Notes: generated by a model not told the origin, from the sequence alone. A DNA stretch of 64,000 nt from Diphasiastrum complanatum (GCA_029204225.1 CM055100.1:30952149-31016148), one strand, 5' to 3'; numbered from the stretch's first letter, positions 50,353 through 61,537 are shown. Translations and numbers: made by a program.

Positions 50353-51245
50353 GAGGAAGAAAAAGTAAGCGAGAAAAGAAATGTGCTAAACAATTGGACG
50401 AACTGAAGGAGAGGACATAAGTCGTCACAACAGGCACGCCAATGAAAAGACACAATAGAACTCGCGATGTAAGATGAACGGAAAGGACAACTAAGTAAGA
50501 AATACCTCGTAACCACAATCGGAAGTGAGCTGAAAAATAGCGGCGATATGTCGAGGTACCGGGCAGCCTCCCAAAAAGATGCTAAGGGCCCGACAACGTG
50601 GAGTAAACGGTGGGTAAAAGTATGGGAAACAATAATGGACTATGGGGCTGGAAAGGGAGCAGCCAAGGAAAGGAAGTGATAACAAAAAGGAGGTATGGGC
50701 AGCGAGGAAACAAGGCTGAAAAATCAGAGATCGCCCTTCAAGGGTAAAAAAAAGTTTGCGATAAAGATGGGGAGCAATCCCGATGCGCGATGAAGTTGGG
50801 TGGGAGTGGCTTTTTAAGCATCTAGGCGTGTTTCTATTGTCCGGGGTTGGCTTGCGAACACAGACAGCAGTGTAGGAGGGTGAGCTGAAATTTGAGGCGG
50901 ATGTAGGGCGCCAGCTATGGTGGAGTGTGGGCGTCCAAGAGAGGTAGTAAACGGCAAAAAAAAATTGGATCAAAAAGATGGGTTGGTAGGGCGCTAGGAG
51001 TGGCTGATGGAAGGTGGCGAACAGGGGAGGAAAAAGGCTGAAAATGCAGCAGTAGGCAGCCAGCAAGAGGGCGCTAGCAATGGGCAGCAAGTGGGCGCCT
51101 GTCCTCCTCCGATCCGTCGTGAAAATCTGCAAGACAAGTGTGGAGAAATGCTGAAGATCCGGCTGAAAAATGGTGAAGATCCAAGCTGAAGATGGGCGCC
51201 CTCCTGTGAGAGAAAAATCTGCTCAATGGAGATGCTCAGGAAAGT
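50353..51245 (-). other. 5' leader of GyB (0.9 kb)
   Basis: The internal region between primer-binding site and gag. It contains several imperfect direct repeats with 'GGGCGCC' and 'GGAGG' cores. A minus-strand frame of 213 codons (50,491-51,132) has no recognisable domain and low-complexity composition. The long leaders of GyA and GyB are alike in length only. Confidence 0.5.
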
Positions 51246-51257
51246 GCTCTGATACCA
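51246..51257 (-). promoter_or_regulatory. Primer-binding site of GyB
   Basis: The plus strand reads gctctgatacca, giving TGGTATCAGAGC on the minus strand, directly touching the 5' LTR. Initiator tRNA-Met type. Confidence 0.93.
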
Positions 51258-51705
51258 AGTTATGAACGTAGCCACGGCTGATCTAGATTTAGTCTATGAA
51301 AGCATCACATAAGCAAGACTTAACCCTAGAAAGCAGGAGAGAGAAAGCTTAGAGAGACTAAAGGAGATCATATCATAAGCCAAGTAACAAATGACACAGA
51401 ATCCCTACTTATAGCCAAGAGGAAGCCCTAAAAGGAAGCTTCCAGTGGCTAGGGCCAAACTGAGAGGGAAAATAGTGCGCCCTCCAAGAAGGCCCCCACT
51501 CTCAGTAATATGACCAAATAATCAATATAGTGAATCATAGGGCCCAAGGCCAATAATATGGTCTAAATGTCAATAATAGGGCCCAAGGCCAACCATATAG
51601 TCTAAATGTCAAATAATGAATAAAAAAGGGCCCAAAGCCTGCCTATGCATAAAGTAAAGTAAATGTAAATGGACATGGCGAATGTAATGAGCCGAGTCCA
51701 TAACT
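51258..51705 (-). repeat. 5' LTR of GyB
   Basis: 448 bases with inverted-repeat ends AGTTATG/CATAACT. A 3-base difference from the other LTR lies in 'actaaa(gaa)ggagat'. Confidence 0.92.
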
Positions 51706-51710
51706 CTTCC

Positions 51711-52106
51711 TACGAGAGTTCCTACTAGAAAATTTGCTTGATAGAACCTAGGAAGCCTAGGAGAAACAACCATGGACAAATCCTTAACCCAATACATCTC
51801 GTAGTATCGAGAAGCCATATCAAAGATTAAAAATATGGATGACTATCAGAAAGTCAGAGGGTTTGTCCGTGGGCTTCGAGATGAGTATAAAGTAGAGGTT
51901 CAGAGAAATTCGCCTACTTCCTTAGAGCAAGCTATAAGATTTGCCCAAATCTATGATGATCTAGTGGGCAGGAAGAAGGCGAAACAACAACCCTCTTCTG
52001 AGCAGCCTTCTCAAAAGGGTTTTCAATTTAAAAAGAAATTTTTGAAAAGAAAGGAAGAAGAAAAACCTAAAAACTATACTCCTCAGAAACGCCCATCACC
52101 CTGGTG
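51711..52106 (+). pseudogene. Old family-A gag, second piece
   Basis: Continues the gag of 46,128-46,188: '...REFLPEN' equivalent, then a frame from 51,835 with 'MDDYQKVRGFVRGLRDEYKV' and 'QRNSPTSLEQAIRFAQIYDD', close to GyA-young residues 162-205. It ends at 'QKRPSPW', just before where the zinc knuckle should be. Confidence 0.85.
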
Positions 52107-52755
52107 AACAGTGTCCTCAAACCAAACTTAGGCAAGTTCGTAGTCGTATTTTTAGATGACATCCTCGTGTATAGTAAGACGAGGAAGGAGCATCTCAAAC
52201 ACCTCAGAAAGGTGTTTCGGCTACTCAGAAAGCATAAGCTTTATGCAAGAAGACTAAGGGTGAAGAAATAGCTTATTTGGGTCACATTATCTCGGCAGAT
52301 GGGATTAAGATGGACCCCAGTAAGGTTAAGGCCATACTTAGTTGGCCGAGACTTCAGAGTATTTCAGACCTAAAGTCTTTCTAGGCTTGTCGGGGTATTA
52401 CAGACGATTTGTCAAGGAATATGCTCAGATAGCAGTTCCTATGACAAATCTTCTTAAGGGGAAGGGGAAGGAGTTCATATGGGAGTCCGCACAACAGGAG
52501 AGCTTTGATGCTCTCAAAACAGCCATAGCACTCGTCGAATCCCAATCAGCCATTTGTGGTCGAAACAGATGCCAACGACTTTGCAGTTGGTGCTGTACTA
52601 ACTCAGAATGGACGACCAGCTGCGTTCGAAAGTAAGAAATTCGAACCAGCACAGACTAGGTATAGTGCCTATGGAAAAGAGCTCTTTTCTACCTTTGCAA
52701 TCAGCTTGAGCTCAAAGGTTGGAAAGCTCTTCGGGCTGAGTTAATGCAAGAGTCT
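52107..52755 (+). pseudogene. Old family-A RT end and RNase H
   Basis: After a deletion that removes zinc knuckle, protease and half of RT, the sequence resumes at the equivalent of '[20 protein letters not shown]' and runs through RT and RNase H ('[20 protein letters not shown]', '[18 protein letters not shown]', '[16 protein letters not shown]') in several registers. It is interrupted at 52,760 by the element GyB2. Confidence 0.85.
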
Positions 52756-52760
52756 GATAT
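52756..52760. other. Target-site duplication GATAT (left) of GyB2
   Basis: Repeated exactly at 57,861-57,865. The interrupted RNase H coding sequence continues after the second copy. Confidence 0.9.
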
Positions 52761-53224
52761 AGTTACGGACTACAGGATACAGGCCTACTGGGCTACTCTG
52801 CATATATTCCGCAGGCCTCTTTACATTTACTGTTGGTTATGTATATTTCTGGTTACGCATTTTATATTAGTCATGTATAGGCCCTAGAGCCTTTTTATAT
52901 GCTTATGACCCGCACTGGGTCCTTTTTAATGACATTGACTGGCCTTGGGCCCTTATTATATGGTTATATGTGGAGTGGGGGCCCGTAGGAGGCGCACTAT
53001 TTTCCCTCCACATTTTGCCTCCCTTTACTTTTGAATTCCTATTTTAGGGTTCATTGGTAGGGTATTTATAGGGGCATTTGTACACTCATTTTTCAGATTA
53101 TTGATTGGTATTGCTTGGGCTCTTTGTGGGAGAACCTATTGTCTTGTCTATTGCTTGTAGGGCTTTAGTCTATTGCTGTCTTTTATGCTTCATTGATTCA
53201 ACACCTGAGATTTTGATCATAACT
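52761..53224 (+). repeat. 5' LTR of GyB2
   Basis: 464 bases, partner of 57,395-57,860. The primer-binding site tggtatcagagc (53,225-53,236) follows immediately. Confidence 0.93.
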
Positions 53225-53236
53225 TGGTATCAGAGC
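53225..53236 (+). promoter_or_regulatory. Primer-binding site of GyB2
   Basis: Exact tggtatcagagc directly after the LTR end 'gatcataact'. Confidence 0.94.
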
Positions 53237-53983
53237 ACTTTCTTGATTGCTGAATTTCAGAGCTGATTTTCTGATTGGGTGCCCATTTTCCTTGCTGATT
53301 TTTCTCTCTTTGATGAGGGCTTTCGTCTCTTTGCTTCAGCAACATTCAGCACAGTTTGGAGGAGGACCAACTCCCATCAGAGCATTTTCCTTGGCGGAGC
53401 TTTAGCAGATAGTTAGCGGAAGTACTTCCGCTAAATTTGGCAGCCGAATTTTTTTTTTTTTTTTTGGGCAGATTATTTCTGGCGCACGAGTTCCAAATCC
53501 TTTTCCCTCTTTTTTTTTTTGAATCCTCCATTTGATTCAGGGAGAGGATTCCCAACCATCTTTTCAGCATTGATTGGAGGCTGTCCAACTCCCTACTTCA
53601 TCACATTTTTCAGCCATTGTTCCAGTAGAGTTTCAGCCATATTTCAGTTTTGATTGGAGGCTGTCCATCGCCCTATTTCATCATGTTTTCCACAGATTTC
53701 CAGCCATATTTTCAGCATTGATTGGAGGCTGTCCAGCGCCCACTTTCATTCTCCTTGTGGTCACATTTTCCAGCCAGCTCTTCGCACACGCTTGGAGCTC
53801 TATCGAGAGGTATCTTTGCTGGTTTTTCCTTGCTTTCCACACCTTTTCTTGACATGTGTCATTTCCTTTCTTGCTCTTAGTGTCGTTTGTGTACCTAAAG
53901 CGTATTTGGGGTGACGACAAAAGTCCGCTCCCTCCGATATTAAGCTTTTCTTACACTCTCTTCACTTCCTGCATTCCTTGACC
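53237..53983 (+). other. 5' leader of GyB2 with direct repeats
   Basis: A non-coding leader. A motif 'attggaggctgtcca' recurs at about 53,572, 53,659 and 53,720 with 'cagccat.tt' between, giving a roughly 60-90-base tandem pattern. Poly-T runs lie near 53,450 and 53,510. Confidence 0.5.
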
Positions 53984-54343
53984 ATGGGTACTTCCCCTAC
54001 ATCTTCTAAGCCTCGCATACCGTCTATTCCCAGATATTTCTACATTGGAGCTCATCTCTCGCTACGTTGCTGGTCTACGAGGCGCACTCAGGTATGATGT
54101 TTCTTCTTTTTTTCCACTTACTCTTTCTCACGCCATCTCCCTTGCTACCGCACTGCAGCACAAGTACTCTCCCATCTCTTCCTCTGTTTCTCGTCCTTCG
54201 CGTCCTTTCACACGTCCTATTTTTTCCTCTCCATCCTCTGCTAGTCCCACATCTGTCAGTTCACCTTCGTCCACTCTTCCTTCTGCACCACGTCCTCCTT
54301 TTTCTCCTCGTCCTGTTTTGTTCGTCGCTACTCACAGCCTGAG
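53984..54343 (+). pseudogene. GyB2 gag remnant
   Basis: A start-like 'ATGGGTACTTCCCC' leads after about 50 bases straight into 'LELISRYVAGLRGALRYDVS', which is residue about 245 of GyB gag. About 230 gag codons are deleted. A Ser/Pro-rich tail follows. Confidence 0.75.
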
Positions 54344-55728
54344 ATGTTTGAGATCCGTGAAAAGCGCTTATGTTTCAACTGTAAGAGTCCTGATCATATC
54401 GCCCGTACGCAGATGTATCAGCAGCTTTCATATCGGATTGGAGACTTCCTTGGTCAGGCAGATTTTCATATTATTCCACTTACACGGTACGATCTTATCC
54501 TCGGTGCTGATTGGTTTGCATCCCTTGGTGCGGTTACAGTAAACCTCCAGCAGCAGACATTGACATTCTCTCATGATGGTACTCAGCATATATTTTCCGG
54601 TATTAATTCTCGGCAGGACTATCAGCTTATTTCCGGGAAGCAGTTCATACGGAGCCTCCCGCAGGCCCCCAGTGTGGCTATTCTTTCTGTTCAGCCAGTT
54701 CAGCCTATTGCGGATGCACCACCTTTGCCACAGGTATTTTCTGAACTGTTGCGTGAATTTGAGCATGTTTTTAGAGAGCCAACTCAGTTACCACCTTTAC
54801 GAGATGTCAACCACCATATAGACCTTGTTTCCTCTGCATCACCTCCTTCTCGTCCTCCTTTTCGTATGTCTATTGTTGAGCGCGAGGAAGTCCAGCGTCA
54901 GGTGTCTGATTTATTACGTCAAGGCCTTATTGTTCCTAGCCACAGTCCTTTTGGTGCTCCTGTTTTACTTGTTGATAAGAAGGATGGTACTAAACGTCTA
55001 TGTATTGATTATCGTGCTTTAAATAAACTTACTATCCGTAATCAGTACCCTATCCCTCATATGGATGACCTGTTTGACCAGTTAGGCCAAGCCAAGATCT
55101 TTTCTAAACTTGACCTCCGTTCCGGTTATCACTAGATTCGTATGCATCCTCCTGATGAGCACAAGACAACTTTCCGTACCCACTTTGGTCTGTATGAGTT
55201 TCGTGTCCTTCCTTTTGGTGTTACCAATGGCCCGCCCACTTTTCAGAATGTCATGAATGACATTTTTCGTCCTCTGCTTGGAAAGTGTGTCATTGTTTAT
55301 TTTGACGATATCCTCATTTATAGCACCACTCTCTCTCTCTTCATGTTCAGCACGTTCGTTCTGTTTTTGTTTTGTTAGTTACTCATCATCTGTATGCTAA
55401 ACGTTCTAAATGTTCTTTAGCTGTTGTACAAATCGAGTTTCTGGGCTTCTTTGTTACTAATGGTACTGTTTGTCTCGACCCTCGTAAGGTCCGTTCTATT
55501 CTTTCATGGCCTGTGCCTGCTGATGTTCATGATGTTCGTATGTTTCTTGGTCTTGCTATCCATCTTCGTAAACCAGTTACTCATTTTGCCACTCTTGCAT
55601 CTCCTTTGCATGCTCTGTTGAAAAAGGAAACTTCGTTTGCTTGGACTCCCGCATGTCAGTCGGCTTTTGATACTTTGAAGGTTAAGCTTACCACTGCCCC
55701 TGTTTTATGTCTTCCAGATTTTTCCTAG
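54344..55728 (+). pseudogene. GyB2 zinc knuckle fused to reverse transcriptase
   Basis: Frame 54,344-55,135 opens with half a zinc knuckle ('[11 protein letters not shown]') fused directly to '[18 protein letters not shown]', so the knuckle end and the protease active site are deleted in frame. RT then follows: '[20 protein letters not shown]', '[12 protein letters not shown]' then an in-frame TAG, '[20 protein letters not shown]', polymerase motif '[12 protein letters not shown]', and after a frameshift 'AKRSKCSLAVVQIEFLGFFV' and 'MFLGLAIHLRKPV'. All RT motifs that GyB lacks are here, but the frame is broken twice. Confidence 0.85.
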
Positions 55729-56139
55729 CGTTTTGCTGTTGAGACTGATGCTAGTTCCACAGGATTAGGTGCTTTGTTACGTCAGCGTCAGTGTGTTATT
55801 GCATATGAATCCCGTCGTCTTCGTTCGTATGAGCAGCGCTATTCCACTCATGAAAAAGAGTTGCTTGCTATCATTTTTGCTTTAAAGAAGTGGCGTCATT
55901 ATCTGTATCGTGTTCCGTTTGATGTTTTTACTGATCACCAGTCACTTCGTTATTTGTATACACAAAAGGATCTTAGTGATTGTCAGTACCGTTGGCTTCA
56001 GTTTTTACAGTCCTTTCATTTTGATATTCATTATAAGCCTGATAAAAGTAACGCTGCTGCTGATGCTTTGTCTCGTTTACTTGCTCTTACTTACAGTCTT
56101 GTTACGTCTCCCCACTCTTGGTATGATGATCTTCCTTAG
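55729..56139 (+). pseudogene. GyB2 RNase H
   Basis: Continues from the RT frame after a TAG at 55,726-55,728: 'VETDASSTGLGALLRQRQ', 'YSTHEKELLAIIFALKKW', 'FTDHQSLRYLYT' and 'NAAADALSRLLA'. Active-site acids are present. A TAG at 56,137-56,139 ends the frame before the integrase. Confidence 0.85.
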
Positions 56140-57319
56140 GCTTATGCCACATGTCCAGATTTTCGTGATGTTATGTCGTCTGCCTCTCGTCCTTCCTCTC
56201 ACCCTCACCAGGTTTATTCCATTGTTAATCATCGTTTGTTTCACTATGGTTCGTTATGTATTCCCAACACTCTCGACATACGTCCACAACTCCTTCTTGA
56301 TGCCCATTCCTCTCCTGTTGGTGGCCATGTGTTTCAGAAGTTTGAAAGAACATTGGCCTTCCATGAAGCATGAGCTTTCCCACCTTATTCATACTTGTGA
56401 TTTTTGCCTTCGTAACAAGTATTCCCGTGAAAAACCTGGCGGTCTCCTTCAAAGTTGGCCTATTCCTTCCTGCCAGTGGACTGATATATCTATGGACTTC
56501 ATTTTAGGTCTTCCCCGTACTCAGCGTGGTCATGATTCTTGTTTGGTGGTAGTTGATAGGTTCTCTAAACAAGCTCATTTCATACCAGTCAGACGTACTA
56601 TTATAGCAGAGCAGTGTGGTCGTATATTTATTTCTGAGATTTTCCGCTTATGTGGTCTCCCACGATCTATACTTACTGATCGGGATACCAAGTTTACATC
56701 AGGATTTTGGATAGAGCTTATGCGTATCTTGGATGTTAGGATACTTAGAGCTGCTACTCATTTACAGCATATTCAGCAGCGGTACAGGACCATTGTTGAT
56801 CGTCATCGGCGCCATGTTGAATTTGCAGAGGGAGATACTGTTTTTCTCCGGTTACGTTTTGCTCGCCATCGTTTTGTACAGGGTCTTGCTTCTACTGAGA
56901 AGCTTGCACCGCGCTATTATGGGCCTTTTCAGATTCTTGAGCGCCTCAGTCCAGTTACATATCGTCTTGAGTTACCTGCTGCTACTCGGGCTTGTGATAT
57001 CTTTCATGTCAGTTTATTACGTGCTGCTATTGAGGATGATGCTCCTCGAGATTCCTCATTTCCTACAGATCTAGAGCTTTTTCCATTCCTGCCAGCTGCT
57101 ATTTTATAGGTGCGCTTATTGCATAGTCGTCGCCATCGGCAGGTTCAGTTTTTGGTCCAATGGGATGGTCGTCCTATTGAGGAGGCTACTTGGGAGCCCA
57201 TTGATGTTTTTTATCATACCCCTATCCTGGCTGATCAGGCTCGCTCACTTGCAGCTACCATTGCTTCTCGGGATGCTCCGGCTTCTCTTGATGTTCCTTT
57301 CTCAGATGGGATATCTTGA
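56140..57319 (+). pseudogene. GyB2 integrase, core deleted, with chromodomain-like end
   Basis: The HHCC finger is split by a frameshift near 56,335 ('DAHSSPVGGHVFQKF', then 'CDFCLRNKYSRE'). The core keeps 'SMDFILGLPRTQRG' and 'LTDRDTKFTSGFW', then jumps at about 56,745 from 'MRILDVR' to 'ATHLQHIQQRYRTIVDRH', so the catalytic Glu helix and about 75 residues are lost. A GPY-like 'LAPRYYGPFQILE' follows, then after a TAG at about 57,107 the chromodomain-like 'VQFLVQWDGRPIEEATWEP'. Confidence 0.85.
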
Positions 57320-57394
57320 TGCAGTATTTTTCTCTAGCACTGGTTCTTATCTTATTTTGCCTACATTGGGGGCAATGTTCTTTATAGCCAGGGA

Positions 57395-57860
57395 GAGTTA
57401 CGAACTATAGGATACAGGCCTACTGGGCTACTCTGCATGTATTCCGCAGGCTTCTTTACATTTACTGTTGGTTATGTATATTTCTGGTTACGCATTTTAT
57501 ATTAGTCATGTACAGGCCCCAGAGCCTTTTTATATGCTTATGACCCGCACTGGGTCCTTTTTTATGACATTGACTGGCCTTGGGCCCTTATTATATGGTT
57601 ATATGTGGAGTGGGGGCCCGTAGGAGGGCGCACTATTTTCCCTCCACATTTTGCCTCCCTTTACTTTTGAATTCCTATTATAGGGTTCATTGGTAGGGTA
57701 TTTATAGGGGCATTTGTAAACTCATTTTTCAGATTATTGATTGGTATTGCTTGGGCTCTTCATGGGAGAACCTATTGTCTTGTCTATTGCTTGTAGGGCT
57801 TTAGTCTATTGCTGTCTTTTATGCTTCATTGATTCAACACCTGAGATTTCGATCATAACT
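57395..57860 (+). repeat. 3' LTR of GyB2
   Basis: 466 bases. The preceding 'ccagggag' and the more distant 'ttgggggc' are candidate polypurine tracts. Confidence 0.92.
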
Positions 57861-57865
57861 GATAT

Positions 57866-58316
57866 GTCTATCAGATATAGATGAGGGAAGTTCAATACAG
57901 TAGCAGATGCCCTCAGTAGAATGCCTATGATAAACGAGCTGAGTTTTACTTAGATTCATAGTGAGTTACTCGAGTCCTTGAGGGGAAGTGTCAGCATGAT
58001 GCTTACTTCTCCACCATTTGGAGGTTAGTCCAGAGCATACAGTTACAGACTTCAAAACCAGTTCCCAGGGCTGGGGCTAGTTCATCCAAGCAAACGGCAG
58101 CTTCCGTTGAGGATGATGAGCCCGAGTATACGTCAAATGACGTTGAGGACTCAGAGTCTATTTTACCCAAGCAAACCGCAGTGGTTGAGGGTCAGTTTTC
58201 TCAAGGATTCAAATGGAAACACTTTTCCATTCAGGATGAGTACCTGCTCTATAAAGATAGAGTATGTGTCCCCAGTTCAGAGGATTATAGGCAGCAGGTC
58301 CTATATGAGTGTCCTT
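57866..58316 (+). pseudogene. Old family-A RNase H end and pre-integrase spacer
   Basis: Resumes exactly where 52,755 stopped: '...[19 protein letters not shown]' equivalent, then the acidic Ser-rich spacer, then 'DEYLLYKDRVCVPSSEDY'. It ends at the equivalent of 'QQVLYEC', just before the integrase HHCC. Integrase, chromodomain and 3' LTR of the old copy are missing. Confidence 0.85.
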
Positions 58317-58433
58317 TTTAGCTCGGTCTCTCATCTGCGATCTCGTACCATGAGAAGGCCCTATAAACTTAGAGTCAGCTTGGCCTACAACCACCTGTGA
58401 TGCTCCGCTCCTCCATACAAACAATAAACTCAA

Positions 58434-58458
58434 CCCCCCCCCCCCCCCCCCCCCCCCC
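58434..58458 (+). repeat. Poly-C tract, 25 bases
   Basis: An uninterrupted C run. It lies at the edge of the hAT remnant, where on the minus strand it reads as a Gly run following the acidic tail. Confidence 0.95.
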
Positions 58459-60590
58459 GCGTGGAACCTCTCGATTGCGCTCTGGGCCTAAGTGACTGGG
58501 TGGCTGGCTTCTCATGTGTCTCAGTATTGGGGTCCACCAACAAGTCATCTATAAAATCCCCCTGACCCTCATCCCCCCTCTTGTCCTCCCCCTCGGTATC
58601 TCCCTCCTCCACCGACTCCTCTTGGTAATCAACCCCCAACTCCTCTCCACCCCGCTCATCATCCCTCTCCTCAACCCTACTTTGCCTCTCTTGCCCCCTA
58701 TCCGCTCTCCAATGACGACGCAATGCCTATGCATCTGCCTCTGCCTGCCTATGCATCTCTCTATAGATCTCCTCGTCTAGCTCATCCTGTGTAAGTGGTG
58801 CGCGAAGAGCAGGACTGCTAAGTCCACCATGTAAGAGTTAGGGTTCACTTGCAATTCAAGTACCCCAAGAGTTAAAATCGTACATCAAGGAGCTGCACAT
58901 TGAACCATAACAAACTATTGCATTTCAAGCATGCCAAAATGTTGGTTCACCTCGATTAGCTCGGTACCCTCTGCATGTGTGCGTCTCAAACACCAACCGC
59001 CTGGACTGCTCAATGGATAGCCTATTCCTCCTCTTCGTGTGATGCGTGGCCGATAAACTCCAGTTCTGCTCACAGGCTGGGTGCTGGTTTCTTCAGGTCC
59101 AGGTGCGAGGAGGTGTGTAATAGGGCCAGCACGCGCTTCTTCCTAATGATGAAGCCGACCACTCACATGGCCTGAGAAGTGATTTGCAAGACAAACATGC
59201 AACAAAAGGTGAATGGCCAAGGGGGGTCAAGAGCTAATAAGAGCAACATGTTAAGCACAAAAGATGGTAAGCTTGGCAAAGAAAATTATACCTGGCGGAT
59301 CCATGGAAGTGCACGGAGGTCGTGCATGAGGAGATCAATGCAGTGTGTAGCACATGGCATCCACACAATGTTGGGGTAGTTCCTCATCACATCACTCCCA
59401 TTTGCCTGTAGTTTGATGCGTTGTCTGTGACAACTTGAACTACGTGGGGCCCCAATGTCAGCAACTATAGTGCCGACTGCCTCGTAGATGAGGTCGCTTG
59501 TGATGGCTGCGCCATCGCGAGTGGCATCCACGCCGCACATGAAGACTGTGCCAAGCAGGAAAGAGACCAAGATATTGACGATGAATTGTCGACGTCGCTC
59601 AATATCAAGCCATATCTACCAAAAAATATCCATCATTCATTAGACATATGCGAAGACTACGTTTTTCCAAAATGAAATACATGCAGAACGTTCAAGGACA
59701 AGATTCTTACCTTTGCCATGCCGTGTCAATGGAAATAAGCTCTTGCGTGATGTTCTCCTCCTCCTGACATAAGAGACTCGTGCGCAATGCCCCTCGCTTG
59801 GGAGGCTTCCATGTAGTATCCATTGATGTGGGAAGACGACAAAGCTCCCTAAATGCCCATTTGTTAGCAACTGCAAAAGGAATGCTGCACTAGTAAAAAA
59901 ATCGGCCAACCTATCTAGTACATTGGGCATGTAGCTCTTTGCCACCCAAAACGCTCCAGGGTCTGCTGCGACCTGGGCCTAACCCTCTCTGTTGTACATA
60001 GGACTGTTGTGGCCTAGCATGCCCTATGGTGCAGTGGATGGACCAACTGAAGGAGTGTCTGATGGTGGAGCATCAAATGTTGGATCTTTCTGCCTCTCTC
60101 CAGTGGGATCATCCTCGTGAAATGGTGCATCTGCTAATGGTGATGATGTGGGATGGGAAGGGCCTGCCTCTGATCTTGAAGGACGATGAATTACATGTGG
60201 ACCTGATGAACTAGGCCCTAATGCTACGACTGGAACGGGAGGAGCAGCTCTTGGACCATGTATAGCACCTAGACTATGCTCTGCTGTTGCCCTCGGAATA
60301 TAACCCTCTGTTGGTCTCACTGTCACAGTGGATGAACCAGCGGGCCCATACATATCCATCAATCTCTGGGCGTCCTCATCAGATATCCTGGGGCAAGGAG
60401 CCATGCCCAAATGTCGCCCATCTGGCCCTTTGAGCCGCAATAGGTGAGCCCTATCCTTGGTGAGAGATCCAGTGAAGATCCCACAGTGCAAGCATCTCCA
60501 TCTGCAGGTACTTGAATGATGGTGAGTACCCATGTCGCCCTCTGTGAGCTCAACTTCTGCCCAAATGGCCCTACCAGCGACATGCATCCA
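58440..60590 (-). pseudogene. hAT-like transposase gene with introns, decayed
   Basis: Minus strand, several exons. 60,024-60,587: BED-type zinc finger region ('CRWRCLHCGIFTGSLTKDRA', later 'CPRIS') then a Pro/Ser-rich segment. About 59,640-59,945: 'hAT N-terminal' pieces including 'FAVANKWAFRELCRLP'. 59,286-59,570: DUF659-like 'FMCGVDATRDGA', 'NYPNIVWMPCATHCIDLLMH'. An intron follows 'PWIRQ' (donor CAG|GTATAA, acceptor TTCTCAG), then 'VVGFIIRKKRVLALLH' after one stop. 58,440-58,800: Arg/Glu-rich acidic tail ending 'DPNTETHEKPATQS'. The hATC dimerisation core is not seen. Terminal repeats and target duplication were not found. Confidence 0.6.
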
Positions 60591-60742
60591 ATCACTATGG
60601 AATCAATCCTGCAAAAGAAGAACCAAACAAGCAAATGTTTAGTACATTTTCCAAACCCTAAACATTTGCATATATAATTCCACATTGAACCATTTGTACA
60701 ACAACTCTCAAAACTTGTGGCAACACGACATCCAAGAAACAC

Positions 60743-61490
60743 CCTAAAATCTGCTTTTTAACAATGCATTCAAGTTGGAAACATCGCATAGCTTCTTGCT
60801 CGTCAGAGCAAACATTTCAAGCATTCTTGTAAGCATGAAAAAACATAGTGTAGCATCAAACTGCACCTCATTTGAATGCCTACAAATCAGTTCACAATGA
60901 GGGCAAAAAACACATGGCATTGGGAACTTTCACTGCGGACGATAACGGGCAAAATAATAGTGTAGGAGTCTCTATAGGCACGAAGAAACACGGCGTAGCA
61001 TCAAATGGCACCTCAATCGGTCGCCTACAGGTAACTTTACAAAGGGGGCCAAAAAATACGTGGATTTTGGGTGATACATTCACATCTTTCATTATGAGTG
61101 GTAACGACTAAAAATAATGTTGTAGGTCCAAAGAAAGGTTGTTTAGAACAAACACCCACCCGAATCCGTTGCCTACAGCTCACTCTATTAATTTGCAAAA
61201 AGAGAAGCCTAAAACTCACCAAAAGGCTCCGTTTGCCGATTTCTCGCTCTGTGCAACTCAAACTCCATTGCGACTATGCACAATGCCTCCGAATCGCCGA
61301 GTAGATGCTCGTCGAAGTGCTGCAATCTGCCCTCCAGCAAGAACTTTGGGAATCCCCTCTCTCTTGGGAGCCCACGGCCCACTGTTCTAAAAACCAAGTT
61401 TAAGTAAACTTTTTTTTTGGAAAATCGTATCTACATCGCGAATCGTGATTCTCGTTATTCGCAATTTGCGAACCGCGATTCACGGAGCCC

Positions 61491-61493
<3 letters not shown>
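60743..61493 (+). repeat. Degenerate tandem repeat region, otherwise non-coding
   Basis: Two and a half imperfect units of about 130 bases. 'gtagcatcaaa.tg.cacctca', 'cgcctaca' and 'ac.tggg' recur near 60,850 and 60,985, and a third decayed copy lies near 61,115. No gene recognised. Confidence 0.4.

Positions 61494-61535
<42 letters not shown>
61494..61535 (+). repeat. (TA)n microsatellite
   Basis: About 21 TA units with one phase break at the start. Confidence 0.95.

Positions 61536-61537
<2 letters not shown>

Larger units (their letters stand above)
46189..51705 (-). mobile_element. GyB: Ty3/gypsy element lacking the RT domain
   Basis: A 5,517-bp minus-strand element with 451- and 448-bp LTRs differing, by eye, by about five substitutions and one 3-base indel. 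It has a CTTCC target duplication, a tRNA-Met primer-binding site and a short polypurine tract. Order: gag, zinc knuckle, protease, [RT deleted], RNase H, integrase, chromodomain-like C-terminus. It sits within the gag of the old family-A copy. With RT missing it can move only with help. Confidence 0.92.
52761..57860 (+). mobile_element. GyB2: Ty3/gypsy element with gag, protease and integrase deletions
   Basis: A 5,100-bp plus-strand element with 464/466-bp LTRs (ends AGTTACG...CATAACT; about 3% different by eye), GATAT target duplication and a tRNA-Met primer-binding site. It is related to GyB in LTR and protein. It keeps RT and RNase H but has lost most of gag, the protease active site and part of the integrase, and carries several stops and frameshifts. 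Confidence 0.92.

Noticed and set aside
50491-51132. 213-codon frame in the GyB leader
   Set aside because: No domain, unusual composition, and it lies where an untranslated leader is expected. The equivalent part of GyB2 has no matching frame.
55910-56340. Apparent long hydrophobic N-terminus of the 399-codon frame at 55,910-57,109
   Set aside because: The first 145 codons are out of frame with RNase H and the zinc finger. Only the part after about 56,340 is true integrase.
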